A stretch of 16,904 nucleotides of DNA from Niveispirillum sp. (GTDB taxonomy: Bacteria > Pseudomonadota > Alphaproteobacteria > Azospirillales > Azospirillaceae): the NCBI GenBank assembly GCA_016463045.1, contig JAEMSB010000030.1, positions 1 through 16,904 of the forward strand. The letters run 5' to 3'. How positions within the stretch are numbered: the stretch's first letter is position 1; the number at the start of each line of letters is the position of its first letter. Below are positions 1 to 8,171 of this stretch, in pieces. The notes beneath the pieces are model-generated. The model was not told the origin of the DNA, made no database searches, and saw nothing but the letters and a program-made list of their open reading frames with translations. Position numbers and translations under genes: made by a program.

Positions 1-1
1 C

Positions 2-1312
2 ATCAATTTCGGTGCCTTCTCGAAGGCTACGGAACTGAAGAAGCGGATTTGGTTTACCCTGGGGGCGTTGATCGTCTACCGCCTGGGAACCTACATTCCT
101 CTGCCGGGTATCGATTCCGGCGCCTTCGCCAGCTTCTTCGCCAATCAGTCGGGCGGCATCCTGGGCATGTTCAACATGTTCGCCGGTGGTGCCGTTGAGC
201 GCATGTCGATCTTCGCGCTCAACATCATGCCCTACATTTCGGCGTCGATTATCATCCAGTTGATGACGGCTGTGGCCCCGTCGCTGGAGACGCTGAAGAA
301 GGAAGGCGAGTCGGGTCGTAAGCGTCTGAACCAGTATACACGCTACCTGACAGTAGCCTTGGCGTTGGTGCAGTCCTACGGCCTGTCGCTGGGTCTGGAG
401 GGCATGAACCAGGGCGGAGCCGGTGTGGTGATTGATCCGGGCTGGTTCTTCCGCCTGTCGACCGTCATCACCATGGTCGGCGGCACCATGTTCCTGATGT
501 GGCTGGGTGAGCAGATCACGGCCCGGGGCGTTGGTAACGGCATTTCGCTGATCATCTTTGCCGGCATCGTAGCCGCATTGCCGGGTGCCTTGGCGCAGAT
601 TCTGGAACTAGGCCGCACGGGTGCCATGAGCACCTGGTTCATCCTGGGCCTGCTGGTCCTGGCGATCATTGTGATCACCGGCATCGTGTTCTTCGAGCGC
701 GCGCAGCGCCGCCTGATCGTGCAGTATCCGAAGCGCCAGATGGGCAACAAGATGTATGGCGGGGAGGCTTCGCACCTGCCGCTGAAGCTGAACACCGCCG
801 GCGTCATCCCGCCCATCTTCGCGTCGTCGCTGCTGCTGCTGCCGCTGACGGCTGTCGGCTTCTCGTCGGCTGGTGGGCCGGAATGGCTGGCCACGATCAC
901 CCGCTTCGTCGCGCATGGCACGCCGCTCTATATGGTGCTGTACACGGCGCTGATCGTTTTCTTCTGTTTCTTCTATACCGCCATCGTCTTCAACCCGACC
1001 GAAACGGCCGAGAATCTGAAGAAGTATGGCGGGTTCATTCCGGGCATCCGGCCCGGCAAGAACACGGCCGATTATCTGGACTTCGTGCTGACCCGTTTGA
1101 CGGTGGTGGGGGCCGCCTACATCACGGTGGTCTGCTTGCTGCCGGAAATCATGATGGCGGAATATGGGGCCGCCTTCTATTTCGGTGGTACCAGCCTGCT
1201 GATCATGGTCACGGTGACCATGGATACCGTGGCGCAGATCCACTCCCACCTGCTGGCGCATCAGTATGAAGGACTGATCAAGAAGGCCAAGCTGCGTGGG
1301 AGACGTGGATGA
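2..1312 (+). CDS. secY: Protein translocase subunit SecY (5' end outside window)
   Basis: SecY is the pore-forming subunit of the SecYEG inner-membrane translocon, which exports unfolded preproteins with SecA and inserts membrane proteins with the ribosome. The reading frame is open from base 2 and begins inside the N-terminal segment (INFGAFSKATELKKRIWFT), so roughly 20 residues are missing and 436 are visible. Seen here: the plug-region sequence with GIDSGAF, repeated long hydrophobic segments matching the ten-helix fold, the cytoplasmic loop with RRLIVQYPKRQ, and a C-terminus ending KKAKLRGRRG. The TTG at 68 is an internal codon and not the start. The stop TGA (1310-1312) overlaps the adk ATG (1309-1311), so the two are translationally coupled, as is usual at the end of alphaproteobacterial spc operons. 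The family call is very secure. Confidence 0.97.
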   Translation: MNFGAFSKATELKKRIWFTLGALIVYRLGTYIPLPGIDSGAFASFFANQSGGILGMFNMFAGGAVERMSIFALNIMPYISASIIIQLMTAVAPSLETLKKEGESGRKRLNQYTRYLTVALALVQSYGLSLGLEGMNQGGAGVVIDPGWFFRLSTVITMVGGTMFLMWLGEQITARGVGNGISLIIFAGIVAALPGALAQILELGRTGAMSTWFILGLLVLAIIVITGIVFFERAQRRLIVQYPKRQMGNKMYGGEASHLPLKLNTAGVIPPIFASSLLLLPLTAVGFSSAGGPEWLATITRFVAHGTPLYMVLYTALIVFFCFFYTAIVFNPTETAENLKKYGGFIPGIRPGKNTADYLDFVLTRLTVVGAAYITVVCLLPEIMMAEYGAAFYFGGTSLLIMVTVTMDTVAQIHSHLLAHQYEGLIKKAKLRGRRG

Positions 1313-1953
1313 ACCTCATTCTGTTGGGTCCGCCGGGGGCCGGTAAGGGGACGCAGTCCCAGCGCCTGGAGAAGAAGTACGGTACCGTACAGCTTTCGAC
1401 GGGCGACATGCTGCGCGCAGCCGTGCGCAGCGGGTCGGAACTGGGCCAGCGCGCCGACGCCATCATGAAGGCGGGGCAGTTGGTGCCGGACGAGGTCATG
1501 ATCGCCATGATCTCCGAACGGATCGATCAGCCGGACTGTGCCAAGGGCTTCATCCTGGACGGTTTCCCGCGCACCGTGCCGCAGGCCGCCGCGCTGGACA
1601 GCATGCTGGCCGATAAGGGGTTGAGGCTGGATCACGTAATCGAGATGAAGGTGGACGGGGCCGCCCTGGTCACCCGTGTCACCGGCCGCTTTACCTGTGC
1701 CAAGTGCGGTACGGGCTATCACGATACGTTCAAGCCGACGGCCGTCGCGGGGACCTGCGACAATTGCGGCTCGACGGAGTTCACGCGCCGTGCCGACGAC
1801 AATGCCGAAACTTTCGGCAAGCGTCTGGCGGCCTATGAGCGTGATACGGCGCCCATCCTGCCCTACTACGCCTCTCACGGCGTGCTGAAGCAGGTGGACG
1901 GCATGGCGGATATCGATGAGGTTACCCGTCAACTGGAAGCCATTATCGGCTGA
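1309..1953 (+). CDS. adk: Adenylate kinase, zinc-binding long-LID type
   Basis: Adenylate kinase catalyses ATP + AMP = 2 ADP in the cytoplasm and balances adenine nucleotides. The 214-residue length is normal for the long bacterial form. The P-loop GPPGAGKGT is at residues 7-15, and the AMP-binding DGFPRT motif is near residue 84. The LID domain carries four cysteines, C130-x2-C133 and C150-x2-C153, the arrangement that binds structural zinc in many adenylate kinases; many proteobacterial enzymes such as that of E. coli lack it. The ATG overlaps the secY stop, so translation is coupled. A strong terminator begins 26 bases after the stop, making adk the last gene of this transcript. In most alphaproteobacteria rpsM follows next; here that gene lies 11 kb away on the other strand. 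Confidence 0.97.
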   Translation: MNLILLGPPGAGKGTQSQRLEKKYGTVQLSTGDMLRAAVRSGSELGQRADAIMKAGQLVPDEVMIAMISERIDQPDCAKGFILDGFPRTVPQAAALDSMLADKGLRLDHVIEMKVDGAALVTRVTGRFTCAKCGTGYHDTFKPTAVAGTCDNCGSTEFTRRADDNAETFGKRLAAYERDTAPILPYYASHGVLKQVDGMADIDEVTRQLEAIIG

Positions 1954-1978
1954 TCCATCGGGTCGGTTGAGAGAATGT

Positions 1979-2015
1979 AAAGGGGCGGTCACTGACATGG
2001 TGACCGCCCCTTTTT
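1979..2015 (+). terminator. Intrinsic terminator after adk
   Basis: A perfect 12-bp stem (1981-1992 with 2000-2011, extendable to 14 bp by two A-U pairs) encloses the 7-base loop TGACATG and runs into TTTTT (2011-2015). It ends the secY-adk transcript. Read on the minus strand the same stem is followed by TTTACATT, so it may also stop the convergent Rieske gene that ends at 2042. No other terminator is visible for that gene. Confidence 0.93.
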
Positions 2016-2041
2016 GTATTCACGTGGGGGATCGTAAAGCT

Positions 2042-3067
2042 CTAACTTCTCCAGCGTAGAACCGTATCCTTCACCGGATTGATGAAGTCCCGTCCTTCGG
2101 CCCGTGCGCGCTGATACTCGTTCTTCAGCTGGTGGTACCAGCGGGCCTGGGTATCGGCATCCTTGATCAGCATCAGGGTCGGGTCATGGGTCAGCCCCTT
2201 CTGCTGCATCACAACCACATCGCGGTCCTGGCCCAGGAAACGACGCACGAAGCGGCGCAGGATGGGCTTGGCCAGATCGGCCCAGCCCAGGGTCCAGTAG
2301 AAGCTGTTGGTGACCTCGGTATTGTTGGCGTCCAGCGGCGTGACGGTCGTCAGGTTCACGATGCGGTGCCGCCCGGCGGCGATATGTTCGGTTCGCACAC
2401 CGGGAAGCCGGAAGGTGATCTCCGTCTCTGGTGCGCCTCCCAGCAGCTTATAGGCGGCGGAGTTAGAGGAGGGCCGGTGCCGCTTCATGGCAAAGCCGAA
2501 AGGGGCGGGACCGAAGGCCTTCGCCTTCTCATGGATCGAGCGTGACGACCGCCAGTACCAGCTTTGATGCACAAACGGCCCATGGGCCGGGTCCATCAGG
2601 CCGATGACGGCATGATCGACGGGGCAGGGGAAATGCATCACCTCCGTCAGGTTCGGCACCCGCCCCTCCATGTCCGGCATCTGCGGTGGCTCACCCTCCG
2701 GCGGGCCATCGCCCATCCAGATCCAGAGATTGCCCTGCGCCTCTGCTACCGGGTAGCGGCGGACCTTGATGCGGCCGATATCGAAATCCTGGTCGGCGAC
2801 CAGGGAGGGGATGGCGGTGCAGCCACCGCCGCCGTCAAAGCGCCAGCCATGATAGCGGCACTCCACCTCCCACCCGTCGAATCGGCCACAGGACAGGGGA
2901 ATGCCCCGGTGCGGACAGATATCGCGTAGCGCGAAGGCGGTTCCGTCATTGTCCCTGGCGAACAGGACCGGCTGTCCCAGCAACGTCTTCGCCTGCATCT
3001 TTCCTCGCTTCAGGGCGGCGGATGGCAGAGCGAAGTACCAGATATCGGTCAGGAACAAGCTGGTCAT
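2042..3067 (-). CDS. Rieske [2Fe-2S] aromatic ring-hydroxylating-type oxygenase, alpha subunit
   Basis: This is the oxygenase component of a Rieske non-haem iron monooxygenase or dioxygenase of the single-subunit (vanillate O-demethylase-like) group; the substrate cannot be told from sequence. The 341 residues show an N-terminal Rieske domain with C51-P-H53 and C70-x2-H73 binding the [2Fe-2S] cluster. A catalytic domain follows with a D160-x2-H163-x4-H168 motif and a candidate acidic third ligand at D282 or D284 (QDRDVVVMQQ), which would hold the mononuclear iron. Such enzymes need a separate ferredoxin/reductase, and none is encoded nearby. The ATG at 3067 has no strong Shine-Dalgarno sequence. 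A promoter-like sequence lies 33 bases upstream, so the gene is probably transcribed alone. The acyl-CoA dehydrogenase 244 bases upstream points the same way; a shared pathway is only a guess. Confidence 0.88.
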   Translation of the reverse strand: MTSLFLTDIWYFALPSAALKRGKMQAKTLLGQPVLFARDNDGTAFALRDICPHRGIPLSCGRFDGWEVECRYHGWRFDGGGGCTAIPSLVADQDFDIGRIKVRRYPVAEAQGNLWIWMGDGPPEGEPPQMPDMEGRVPNLTEVMHFPCPVDHAVIGLMDPAHGPFVHQSWYWRSSRSIHEKAKAFGPAPFGFAMKRHRPSSNSAAYKLLGGAPETEITFRLPGVRTEHIAAGRHRIVNLTTVTPLDANNTEVTNSFYWTLGWADLAKPILRRFVRRFLGQDRDVVVMQQKGLTHDPTLMLIKDADTQARWYHQLKNEYQRARAEGRDFINPVKDTVLRWRS

Positions 3068-3099
3068 AAAACATCACATGGGCGGCGGGGGGGCGTTGC

Positions 3100-3128
3100 A
3101 CCATAGCAGGACAGGGGCCGCAGGTCAG
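3100..3128 (-). promoter_or_regulatory. Candidate sigma-70 promoter of the Rieske gene
   Basis: On the minus strand CTGACC (-35, 4 of 6 matches) is followed after 17 bases by TATGGT (-10, 4 of 6). The predicted start near 3093 gives a leader of about 25 bases. The rest of the 244-base gap to the acyl-CoA dehydrogenase holds no convincing terminator or gene. A 25-codon open frame there, ending at 3125, has no recognisable content. Confidence 0.4.
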
Positions 3129-3311
3129 GCGGCACAGAGGTCCGGACTGCTGACTTCCCGTGCGACCCCTGATAGAATGCGACGCATCAACGCCATTCCC
3201 ATGTCTGCACGCAGGGAAGGCCCTCGGCTTTCGCAGTAGCAGGGGCGGGCCCCATGTAACACCCCTTTGTTTTCTGTTTCATCTGGTTGCACGATTGATC
3301 GGGTCAACCGC

Positions 3312-5105
3312 CTACAGCCACGTCGTCTCCACATCCAGGACGGTGCGGTCCAGGCTGGCCAGGATAGCGGCCTGGGTGACGGTCTTGGGCAGTTCATGGG
3401 CGAAGAACCACCGGCAGGCAGCCAGCTTGCCATTTAGATGGTTGGCATCGCCCTTGCCGTCCGTCAGCCAGGCATCGGCCACTAGGGCCTGGCGCAGCCA
3501 GATCCAGGCCATGACGGTATGTCCGAACATCTCCAGATAGGTGGTGGCATTGGCCAGTGACAGCGCCACCTGACCGCCGGCCCGCACCGTACCCAGATGC
3601 GCGGTCACCGTGGCCACCCGGCTCAGCGCTTCGCCCAGGCAAGCCGCATGGGCGGCAAGGGTGGGGCGGGCGGTTGCCGCAGTAATCGTGGTCGCCATTT
3701 CGGCGGCCAGCGCTTCAAACGCGGTCCCGCCATCCATGAACACTTTGCGGCCCAGCAGGTCGTTGGCCTGGATGCCGTAGGTGCCCTCATGGATGGGGTT
3801 CAGGCGGTTGTCGCGGTAATACTGTTCCACCGGATAATCGCGGGTGTATCCATAACCACCCAGGATCTGGATGGCCCATTTATTGGCCTCCAGGCAGTGC
3901 TCTGACGGCCAGGATTTGGCGATGGGGGTCAGCAGTTCCAGCAGCAGGCTGGCGCGGCGGCGACCGGCTTTCTCATGGGCCGTCCTCTCCTCGTCCACCA
4001 GCCGGGCGCAGAGAAGGCACAGCGCGATGGCGCCTTCCGATGCCGCCTTCTGCTGCAACAGCATGCGGCGGACGTCGGCATGCTCAATGATCGGCACCAT
4101 GGGGCTGGTCGGGTCGCGTGCCTCCAGCGGGCGGCCCTGTGGCCGCGTGCGGGCATATTCGGCGGAATAGCGATAGCCGGCATAGCCTAGCGCGGCAGCG
4201 CCCAGCCCGACGCCGATCCGCGCCTCGTTCATCATCTGGAACATGTAGGACAGGCCGTGATGGGCTTGCCCCACCAGGAAGCCCTGACAGCGCCCTTCCT
4301 CGCCAAAGGACAGGATGGTGCTGGTAGTGCCGCGATAGCCCATCTTGTGCAGCAGGCTGACCAGCCGCACGTCATTGTCGGGGCCAAGCGTACCGTCATC
4401 GTTCACACGGATGCGGGGAACGATGAACAGGCTGATGCCCTTCACGCCCGCCGGCGCGCCCTTGATCTTGGCCAGCACCATATGGACGATATTGTCCGAC
4501 AGCTCATGCTCACCGGCGCTGATCCATTGCTTGGTGCCTGTGATGGCGTATGAACCATCCTCATTGGGCGTGGCGCTGGTGCGGATATCGGCCAGGCTGC
4601 TGCCCGCCTGCGGCTCCGACAGGGCCATGGTGCCAAAGAACCGGCCCGTCAGCATGGGGGCCAGGAACTTCGCCTGCTGTGCCGCGCTGCCGAAGCTGCG
4701 GATCAGGTTGCCGGCGCCGATGGTCAGGAACGGATAGGCGGCGGTGGCGATGTTGGCCGTCTGGAAGAAACTGAAGGCCGCCTGCACGATGCACCAGGGC
4801 AGTTGCAGCCCGCCCAGTTCCTCATCGTGATGGGCGGCGAGGAACCCGGCCTCGGCAAAGGCGTCAACGGCCTCCTTCACGGCGGGCAGCATCACGACCT
4901 TGCCGTTGATCCGGTCGGGCTCGTGCTTGTCGGCCTCGTGATAATGCGGCCCGAACTTCTCATCCGCCAGACCGGCGGCAGTGTCCAGAACCTGGGACAG
5001 GGCGTCACGGTCCAGATGGCTGAAGCGGGGGCGGGACAGCAGGCTGTCCAGGTCCAGCAAGCCATCCAGGATGAAATCGATCTCGCCACGGTCCATCCGG
5101 CTCAT
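3312..5105 (-). CDS. Acyl-CoA dehydrogenase, large (about 600-residue) DmdC-like type
   Basis: This FAD-dependent enzyme oxidises an acyl-CoA thioester at the alpha-beta carbons. At 597 residues it is longer than the classical 380-residue enzymes and fits the subgroup with an extra C-terminal domain, which includes 3-methylmercaptopropionyl-CoA dehydrogenase (DmdC) and medium/long-chain enzymes. Seen: the FAD/substrate-binding middle domain with TGTKQWISAGEHE, MALSEPQAGSSLADI, and the helix ending NPIHEGTYGIQANDLLGRK, where Glu440 aligns with the catalytic base (the Glu of YEGT in the medium-chain enzyme). I chose ATG 5105 because GGGAGG lies 8 bases before it and the family N-terminus starts here. 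The upstream extension to 5303 would overlap trkH and is low-complexity. The gene lies 97 bases after trkH and has an 18-bp palindrome in its upstream region. The exact substrate is unknown. Confidence 0.9.
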   Translation of the reverse strand: MSRMDRGEIDFILDGLLDLDSLLSRPRFSHLDRDALSQVLDTAAGLADEKFGPHYHEADKHEPDRINGKVVMLPAVKEAVDAFAEAGFLAAHHDEELGGLQLPWCIVQAAFSFFQTANIATAAYPFLTIGAGNLIRSFGSAAQQAKFLAPMLTGRFFGTMALSEPQAGSSLADIRTSATPNEDGSYAITGTKQWISAGEHELSDNIVHMVLAKIKGAPAGVKGISLFIVPRIRVNDDGTLGPDNDVRLVSLLHKMGYRGTTSTILSFGEEGRCQGFLVGQAHHGLSYMFQMMNEARIGVGLGAAALGYAGYRYSAEYARTRPQGRPLEARDPTSPMVPIIEHADVRRMLLQQKAASEGAIALCLLCARLVDEERTAHEKAGRRRASLLLELLTPIAKSWPSEHCLEANKWAIQILGGYGYTRDYPVEQYYRDNRLNPIHEGTYGIQANDLLGRKVFMDGGTAFEALAAEMATTITAATARPTLAAHAACLGEALSRVATVTAHLGTVRAGGQVALSLANATTYLEMFGHTVMAWIWLRQALVADAWLTDGKGDANHLNGKLAACRWFFAHELPKTVTQAAILASLDRTVLDVETTWL

Positions 5106-5154
5106 GCCCGCATCCTCCCAACAATTGTCTGTGGCCCCGAGTCGTGCCCAGGCC

Positions 5155-5172
5155 TTCAAACAGATGTTTAAA
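5155..5172. promoter_or_regulatory. 18-bp palindrome, candidate operator upstream of acyl-CoA dehydrogenase
   Basis: The sequence TTCAAACA-GA-TGTTTAAA is an inverted repeat with 7 of 8 matching pairs in a locally A/T-rich patch, centred about 58 bases upstream of the dehydrogenase ATG. Its core fits CAAAC-N4-GTTT, which resembles the published PsrA (TetR-family) motif of fatty-acid regulons, G/CAAAC-N2-4-GTTTG/C, except for the final base. Which protein binds it is inference. Confidence 0.4.
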
Positions 5173-5202
5173 TTGTCGGAGGATGCCTGTCGAGAGGCTG
5201 CG

Positions 5203-6657
5203 TCAGCGGCGCCAGAAGGAAGGGCTGAGGAGCACGAAGACCGTGAAGAGTTCCAGCCGGCCCAGCAGCATGGCCAGCGACATGATCCAGACCGCGAAAT
5301 CATGCAGCGGCTCGTAATTGCCGACCGGCCCGATCATGGTGCTGAGGCCCGGGCCGACATTGCCCAGCGCCGTCGCAGCAGCGGAAATGGCCGTCACATA
5401 ATCCAGCCCTGTCAGGCCCAACAACACCGCGAAGATCAGGATCAGGGCAATATAGAGGAAGGTAAAGCTCATCACCGAGATGATGACATCATTATCCACG
5501 GGCTTGCCATTATAGGTCAGCGGGATAACCCGGTTCGGGCTGAACAGGCGATTGATCTGCATGCGCAAGGCCAACCACAAAACTTCAAATCGGAACATCT
5601 TGATGCCGCCTGAGGTCGAACCGGTACAGCCCCCCACCAGGGTCAGGATAAAGAACAACGCCACCGGGCCGTGGCCCCAGGCCAGGTAATCCGTAGAGGC
5701 AAAGCCCGTTGTGGTAATCAGGGAGACGCAGTTGAAGACCGAATGGCGAATCGCTTCCATCGGCTCCAGATGGTCCTTGGCGATCAGATAAAGCGCCAGC
5801 AAGCCGGCCACAATCAGGGTGAAGGCGGTGTAGTGGCGGACCTGACTGTCGTGCCACAACGCCTTGGTATCGCCCTTGATCATGGAGATGAAGCGGACAA
5901 AGGGCAGGCTGCCCAGGAACATGAACAGGGCCAGCGTCCATTCCACGCCGGCATTCTGGAAATAACCGACCGAGGTATCCTTGGTGGAGAAGCCCCCGGT
6001 GCCCAAGGCCGTCATCGAATGGTTGATAGCATCGAACATGGGCATGCCAGCCAGCCGCAGCATGATGATGCAGGCGATCGTCAGCGCCAGATAGACCCAG
6101 CCAAAGCCCAGCGCCATGTCGGCGGCGCGGGGCACTACCTTATCCGACTTGTCGGATGATTCGCTGCGGAACAACTGCATCCCGCCGACGCGTAGGAAGG
6201 GCAGGATCACGATACCCATGCCGACAATGCCGATCCCGCCCAGCCAGACCAGCAGCGACCGCCACAGCAGCAGGCCGGGGGGCAGCGTCTGTACCGTGGC
6301 ATAGGCGCTGGCGCCCGTCGTCGTAAGCCCGGACATTGCTTCGAAATAGGCGTTGGCATAGGTGAGACGCTGTTCAGCCAAGGTGAAAGGCAGGGCAGCA
6401 AAAGCACCTACAACAATCCATGCGAACGTGGTCAGCACAAAGGTCTGACGCAACGAAAGGGCAATGCGGTCCGCCCGATTCGTCAGCATCAGCAGCACGC
6501 CGAAGAACAAGGTCAGGCCCGAGGAGACGGCGAAGACCCGCCAGTCGTCCTGGCCCGCCGCCAGGTCGGCAATCATCGGCGCCACCATCGCAACCGCGAT
6601 GACGGACAGAAGCGCACCGATCACATAGAAGATGGGACGGACGTCCAGGGAGAGCAT
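5203..6657 (-). CDS. trkH: TrkH-family potassium uptake protein
   Basis: TrkH forms the ion-conducting membrane dimer of the Trk K+ uptake system, gated by the cytosolic TrkA ring. The 484 residues fall in the usual size range and show four membrane-pore-membrane repeats. The four filter loops are all present: TTTGAS (112-117), LGTGGFS (218-224), TTTGFAS (315-321) and LGNVGPG (431-437), each with its conserved glycine. The start at 6657 follows GCCGGAGTGCC, giving a GGAG ribosome-binding site, and the protein begins with DVRPIFYVIG as in alphaproteobacterial TrkH. No trkA is in the window. The gene lies 161 bases downstream of gapR, after a weak hairpin terminator, so it probably has its own promoter. 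No clear terminator follows, so some read-through into the acyl-CoA dehydrogenase is possible. Confidence 0.95.
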   Translation of the reverse strand: MLSLDVRPIFYVIGALLSVIAVAMVAPMIADLAAGQDDWRVFAVSSGLTLFFGVLLMLTNRADRIALSLRQTFVLTTFAWIVVGAFAALPFTLAEQRLTYANAYFEAMSGLTTTGASAYATVQTLPPGLLLWRSLLVWLGGIGIVGMGIVILPFLRVGGMQLFRSESSDKSDKVVPRAADMALGFGWVYLALTIACIIMLRLAGMPMFDAINHSMTALGTGGFSTKDTSVGYFQNAGVEWTLALFMFLGSLPFVRFISMIKGDTKALWHDSQVRHYTAFTLIVAGLLALYLIAKDHLEPMEAIRHSVFNCVSLITTTGFASTDYLAWGHGPVALFFILTLVGGCTGSTSGGIKMFRFEVLWLALRMQINRLFSPNRVIPLTYNGKPVDNDVIISVMSFTFLYIALILIFAVLLGLTGLDYVTAISAAATALGNVGPGLSTMIGPVGNYEPLHDFAVWIMSLAMLLGRLELFTVFVLLSPSFWRR

Positions 6658-6762
6658 GGCACTCCGGCGGCTTGACGGGAAACCGCAGCCGGTCTGGCGC
6701 GGAACGCGTCACACACCCTTGTTGAAGGCGGCATGGCAGTCAAGCCCGCTGTGCCGGCCCGG

Positions 6763-6792
6763 AAAGGCAACGGCCGGGGAAATCCCCGGCCG
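6763..6792 (-). terminator. Weak intrinsic terminator after gapR
   Basis: CGGCCGGGG (6771-6779) pairs with CCCCGGCCG (6784-6792) around a 4-base loop. On the minus strand this gives a 9-bp GC-rich stem followed by TTGCCTTTCC. The stem is strong but the T-tract is interrupted, so termination may be partial. Confidence 0.6.
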
Positions 6793-6818
6793 TGTCACGG
6801 ACGATCAGATCGCCGGGG

Positions 6819-7082
6819 TCACTCGATCCCCAGGGCGGCCTTGTACAGTTCAAGAAGCGCGTCCATTTCCTGACGGTCTTCCTTTTCCATCCGACGGATG
6901 CGGATGATCTGACGCATCACCTTGGTATCAAAGCCGGTGCCCTTGGCCTCGGCATAGATGTCCTTGATATCGTCCTGGATGCCCTTCTTTTCTTCCTCCA
7001 GGCGCTCGATGCGCTCAATGAAGGAACGCAGGCGGTCGGCCGCGATTCCGCCGACATCATTGGAGGTTGCGGCGTCAGACAT
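6819..7082 (-). CDS. gapR: GapR (DUF2312) nucleoid-associated DNA-binding protein
   Basis: GapR is a small alphaproteobacterial nucleoid protein. In Caulobacter it clamps overtwisted DNA ahead of polymerases and supports topoisomerases and replication. The 87-residue product has the family layout: a short variable N-terminus (MSDAATSNDVGG), then a nearly continuous charged helical region from residue 13 (AADRLRSFIERIERLEEEKK, then DIKDIYAEAKGTGFDTKVMR) and a C-terminal IRIRRM..E..ELYKAALGIE, consistent with coiled-coil oligomerisation. The length and this pattern favour ATG 7082 over the upstream ATG at 7151, whose extension is unlike the family. The ribosome-binding site is only moderate (AAGGTAAGAG). 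A possible promoter, TTGCGT with 15-base spacing to GATAAG, lies at 7125-7151 on the minus strand. Confidence 0.93.
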   Translation of the reverse strand: MSDAATSNDVGGIAADRLRSFIERIERLEEEKKGIQDDIKDIYAEAKGTGFDTKVMRQIIRIRRMEKEDRQEMDALLELYKAALGIE

Positions 7083-7178
7083 GGTGTCTCTTACCTTGGC
7101 AAGTATGTTGGAAAGTGCCGGGACCTTATCCAGCCGGGGCCGGGGACGCAAGCCGGTTGGTGGAAAGCGTGATCTTCA

Positions 7179-8078
7179 TCACTTCCGCCGCAGCACCAGT
7201 GCCACGCCAGCCGCCGTGATGGCCATGCCGCCCAGCGCCAGCGGCCCCAGCTTTTCCCCGAACAGGGCCCAGGCCATCAGCGCCGTGACGGGTGGGACCA
7301 TGTAGAACAGGCTGGCGACCCTGGATGCCGCTCCCCGCCGGATCAGGGCGAACAGCAGGAAGATGGCGCCGACGGACAGGACCAGACACAGCCAGGCCAG
7401 CGCGAACATGAAGTCAGCGGTCCAATCGACCTGCATCGTCTCCAGCACGGGGGCCAGCACGGCCAGTACCGTGCCGGTGGCGGCATACTGGATGGTGGTA
7501 CCCGTACGCAGGTCCATGTCAGCGCAATAGCGTTTCTGATAGAGCGTGCCGATGGAGATGCCCAGCAGGGCCGCCACCGACAGGCCGATGCCCAATGGCC
7601 CGCCAATATTCAGCGACAGCTTCTCCCACACCACCGCCGTCACGCCGGCCAGACCCAGGGCAAAGCCCAGCCATTGCCGGCCCGTGATGCGTTCCCCCAG
7701 TAGAGGCCCCGCGACCAGTGCCGTCAGCAGGGGCTGCAACCCGACAATCAGGGCGACGCTGCCGGCGGGCATGCCCTGTTTGAGGGCGCCGAACACGCCT
7801 CCCAGATAGACACCATGCACCAGCAGGCCCGCCACGGCGATATGCCCAACAGTGCCCCAGGAGCTGGGCCAGGGGGCCTTCTGCCAGGCCGACAGGGCCA
7901 GCAGCACGACAGCCACCAGCGCCATGCGCCAGAGCAGGAAGGTCAGCGGCTCCGCATGCGGAAGGCCCAGCTTGCCGCCGATGAAGCCCGTGCTCCACAG
8001 CAGCACGAACAGGGCGGGTGCCAGCTTTCCCCAATCGGGGGCGGTTAGGCTACCAGAGGGGGAGGAGGGGGTGTTCAT
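7179..8078 (-). CDS. EamA/DMT-family membrane transporter
   Basis: This is a drug/metabolite-superfamily permease, a group that exports or exchanges small metabolites such as amino acids; the substrate cannot be predicted. The 299 residues contain about ten hydrophobic segments in two EamA repeats. The first begins PALFVLLWSTGFIGGKLGLP, a hallmark start for the family, and the second contains the helix pair ending FYMVPPVTALMAWALFGEKL, followed by GMAITAAGVALVLRRK. I chose ATG 8078, preceded by AGGA at about 8 bases; ATG 8087 three codons earlier is also possible. The start codon lies only about 20 bases after the fusA terminator hairpin, so expression would depend on read-through or on a promoter inside the end of fusA. 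gapR follows 97 bases downstream on the same strand. Confidence 0.88.
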   Translation of the reverse strand: MNTPSSPSGSLTAPDWGKLAPALFVLLWSTGFIGGKLGLPHAEPLTFLLWRMALVAVVLLALSAWQKAPWPSSWGTVGHIAVAGLLVHGVYLGGVFGALKQGMPAGSVALIVGLQPLLTALVAGPLLGERITGRQWLGFALGLAGVTAVVWEKLSLNIGGPLGIGLSVAALLGISIGTLYQKRYCADMDLRTGTTIQYAATGTVLAVLAPVLETMQVDWTADFMFALAWLCLVLSVGAIFLLFALIRRGAASRVASLFYMVPPVTALMAWALFGEKLGPLALGGMAITAAGVALVLRRK

Positions 8079-8091
8079 CCAAAACATCCTG

Positions 8092-8131
8092 AAACGGCAA
8101 ACGGCCGCCCCCCGATTGGGAGAGCGGCCGT
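8092..8131 (-). terminator. Intrinsic terminator after fusA
   Basis: The arms ACGGCCGC (8101-8108) and GCGGCCGT (8124-8131) form an 8-bp stem; CCC/GGG pairing within the 15-base loop can extend it. On the minus strand it is followed by TTGCCGTTTC. A smaller hairpin (GATAAC 8151-8156 with GTTATC 8162-8167) lies between it and the fusA stop. The terminator tail merges into the ribosome-binding region of the EamA gene. Confidence 0.65.
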
Positions 8132-8171
8132 CGACCTTACGCACTGAACAGATAACGCGAGGTTATCGGGA

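Noticed and set aside
3125..3199. Short peptide (MGMALMRRILSGVAREV...) upstream of the Rieske gene
   Set aside because: Only about 25 codons, with no clear ribosome-binding site and no recognisable family.
5106..5303. N-terminal extension of the acyl-CoA dehydrogenase to 5303
   Set aside because: It would overlap trkH by 101 bases and encodes Ser/Trp/Cys-rich sequence unlike the family. ATG 5105 has a good ribosome-binding site.
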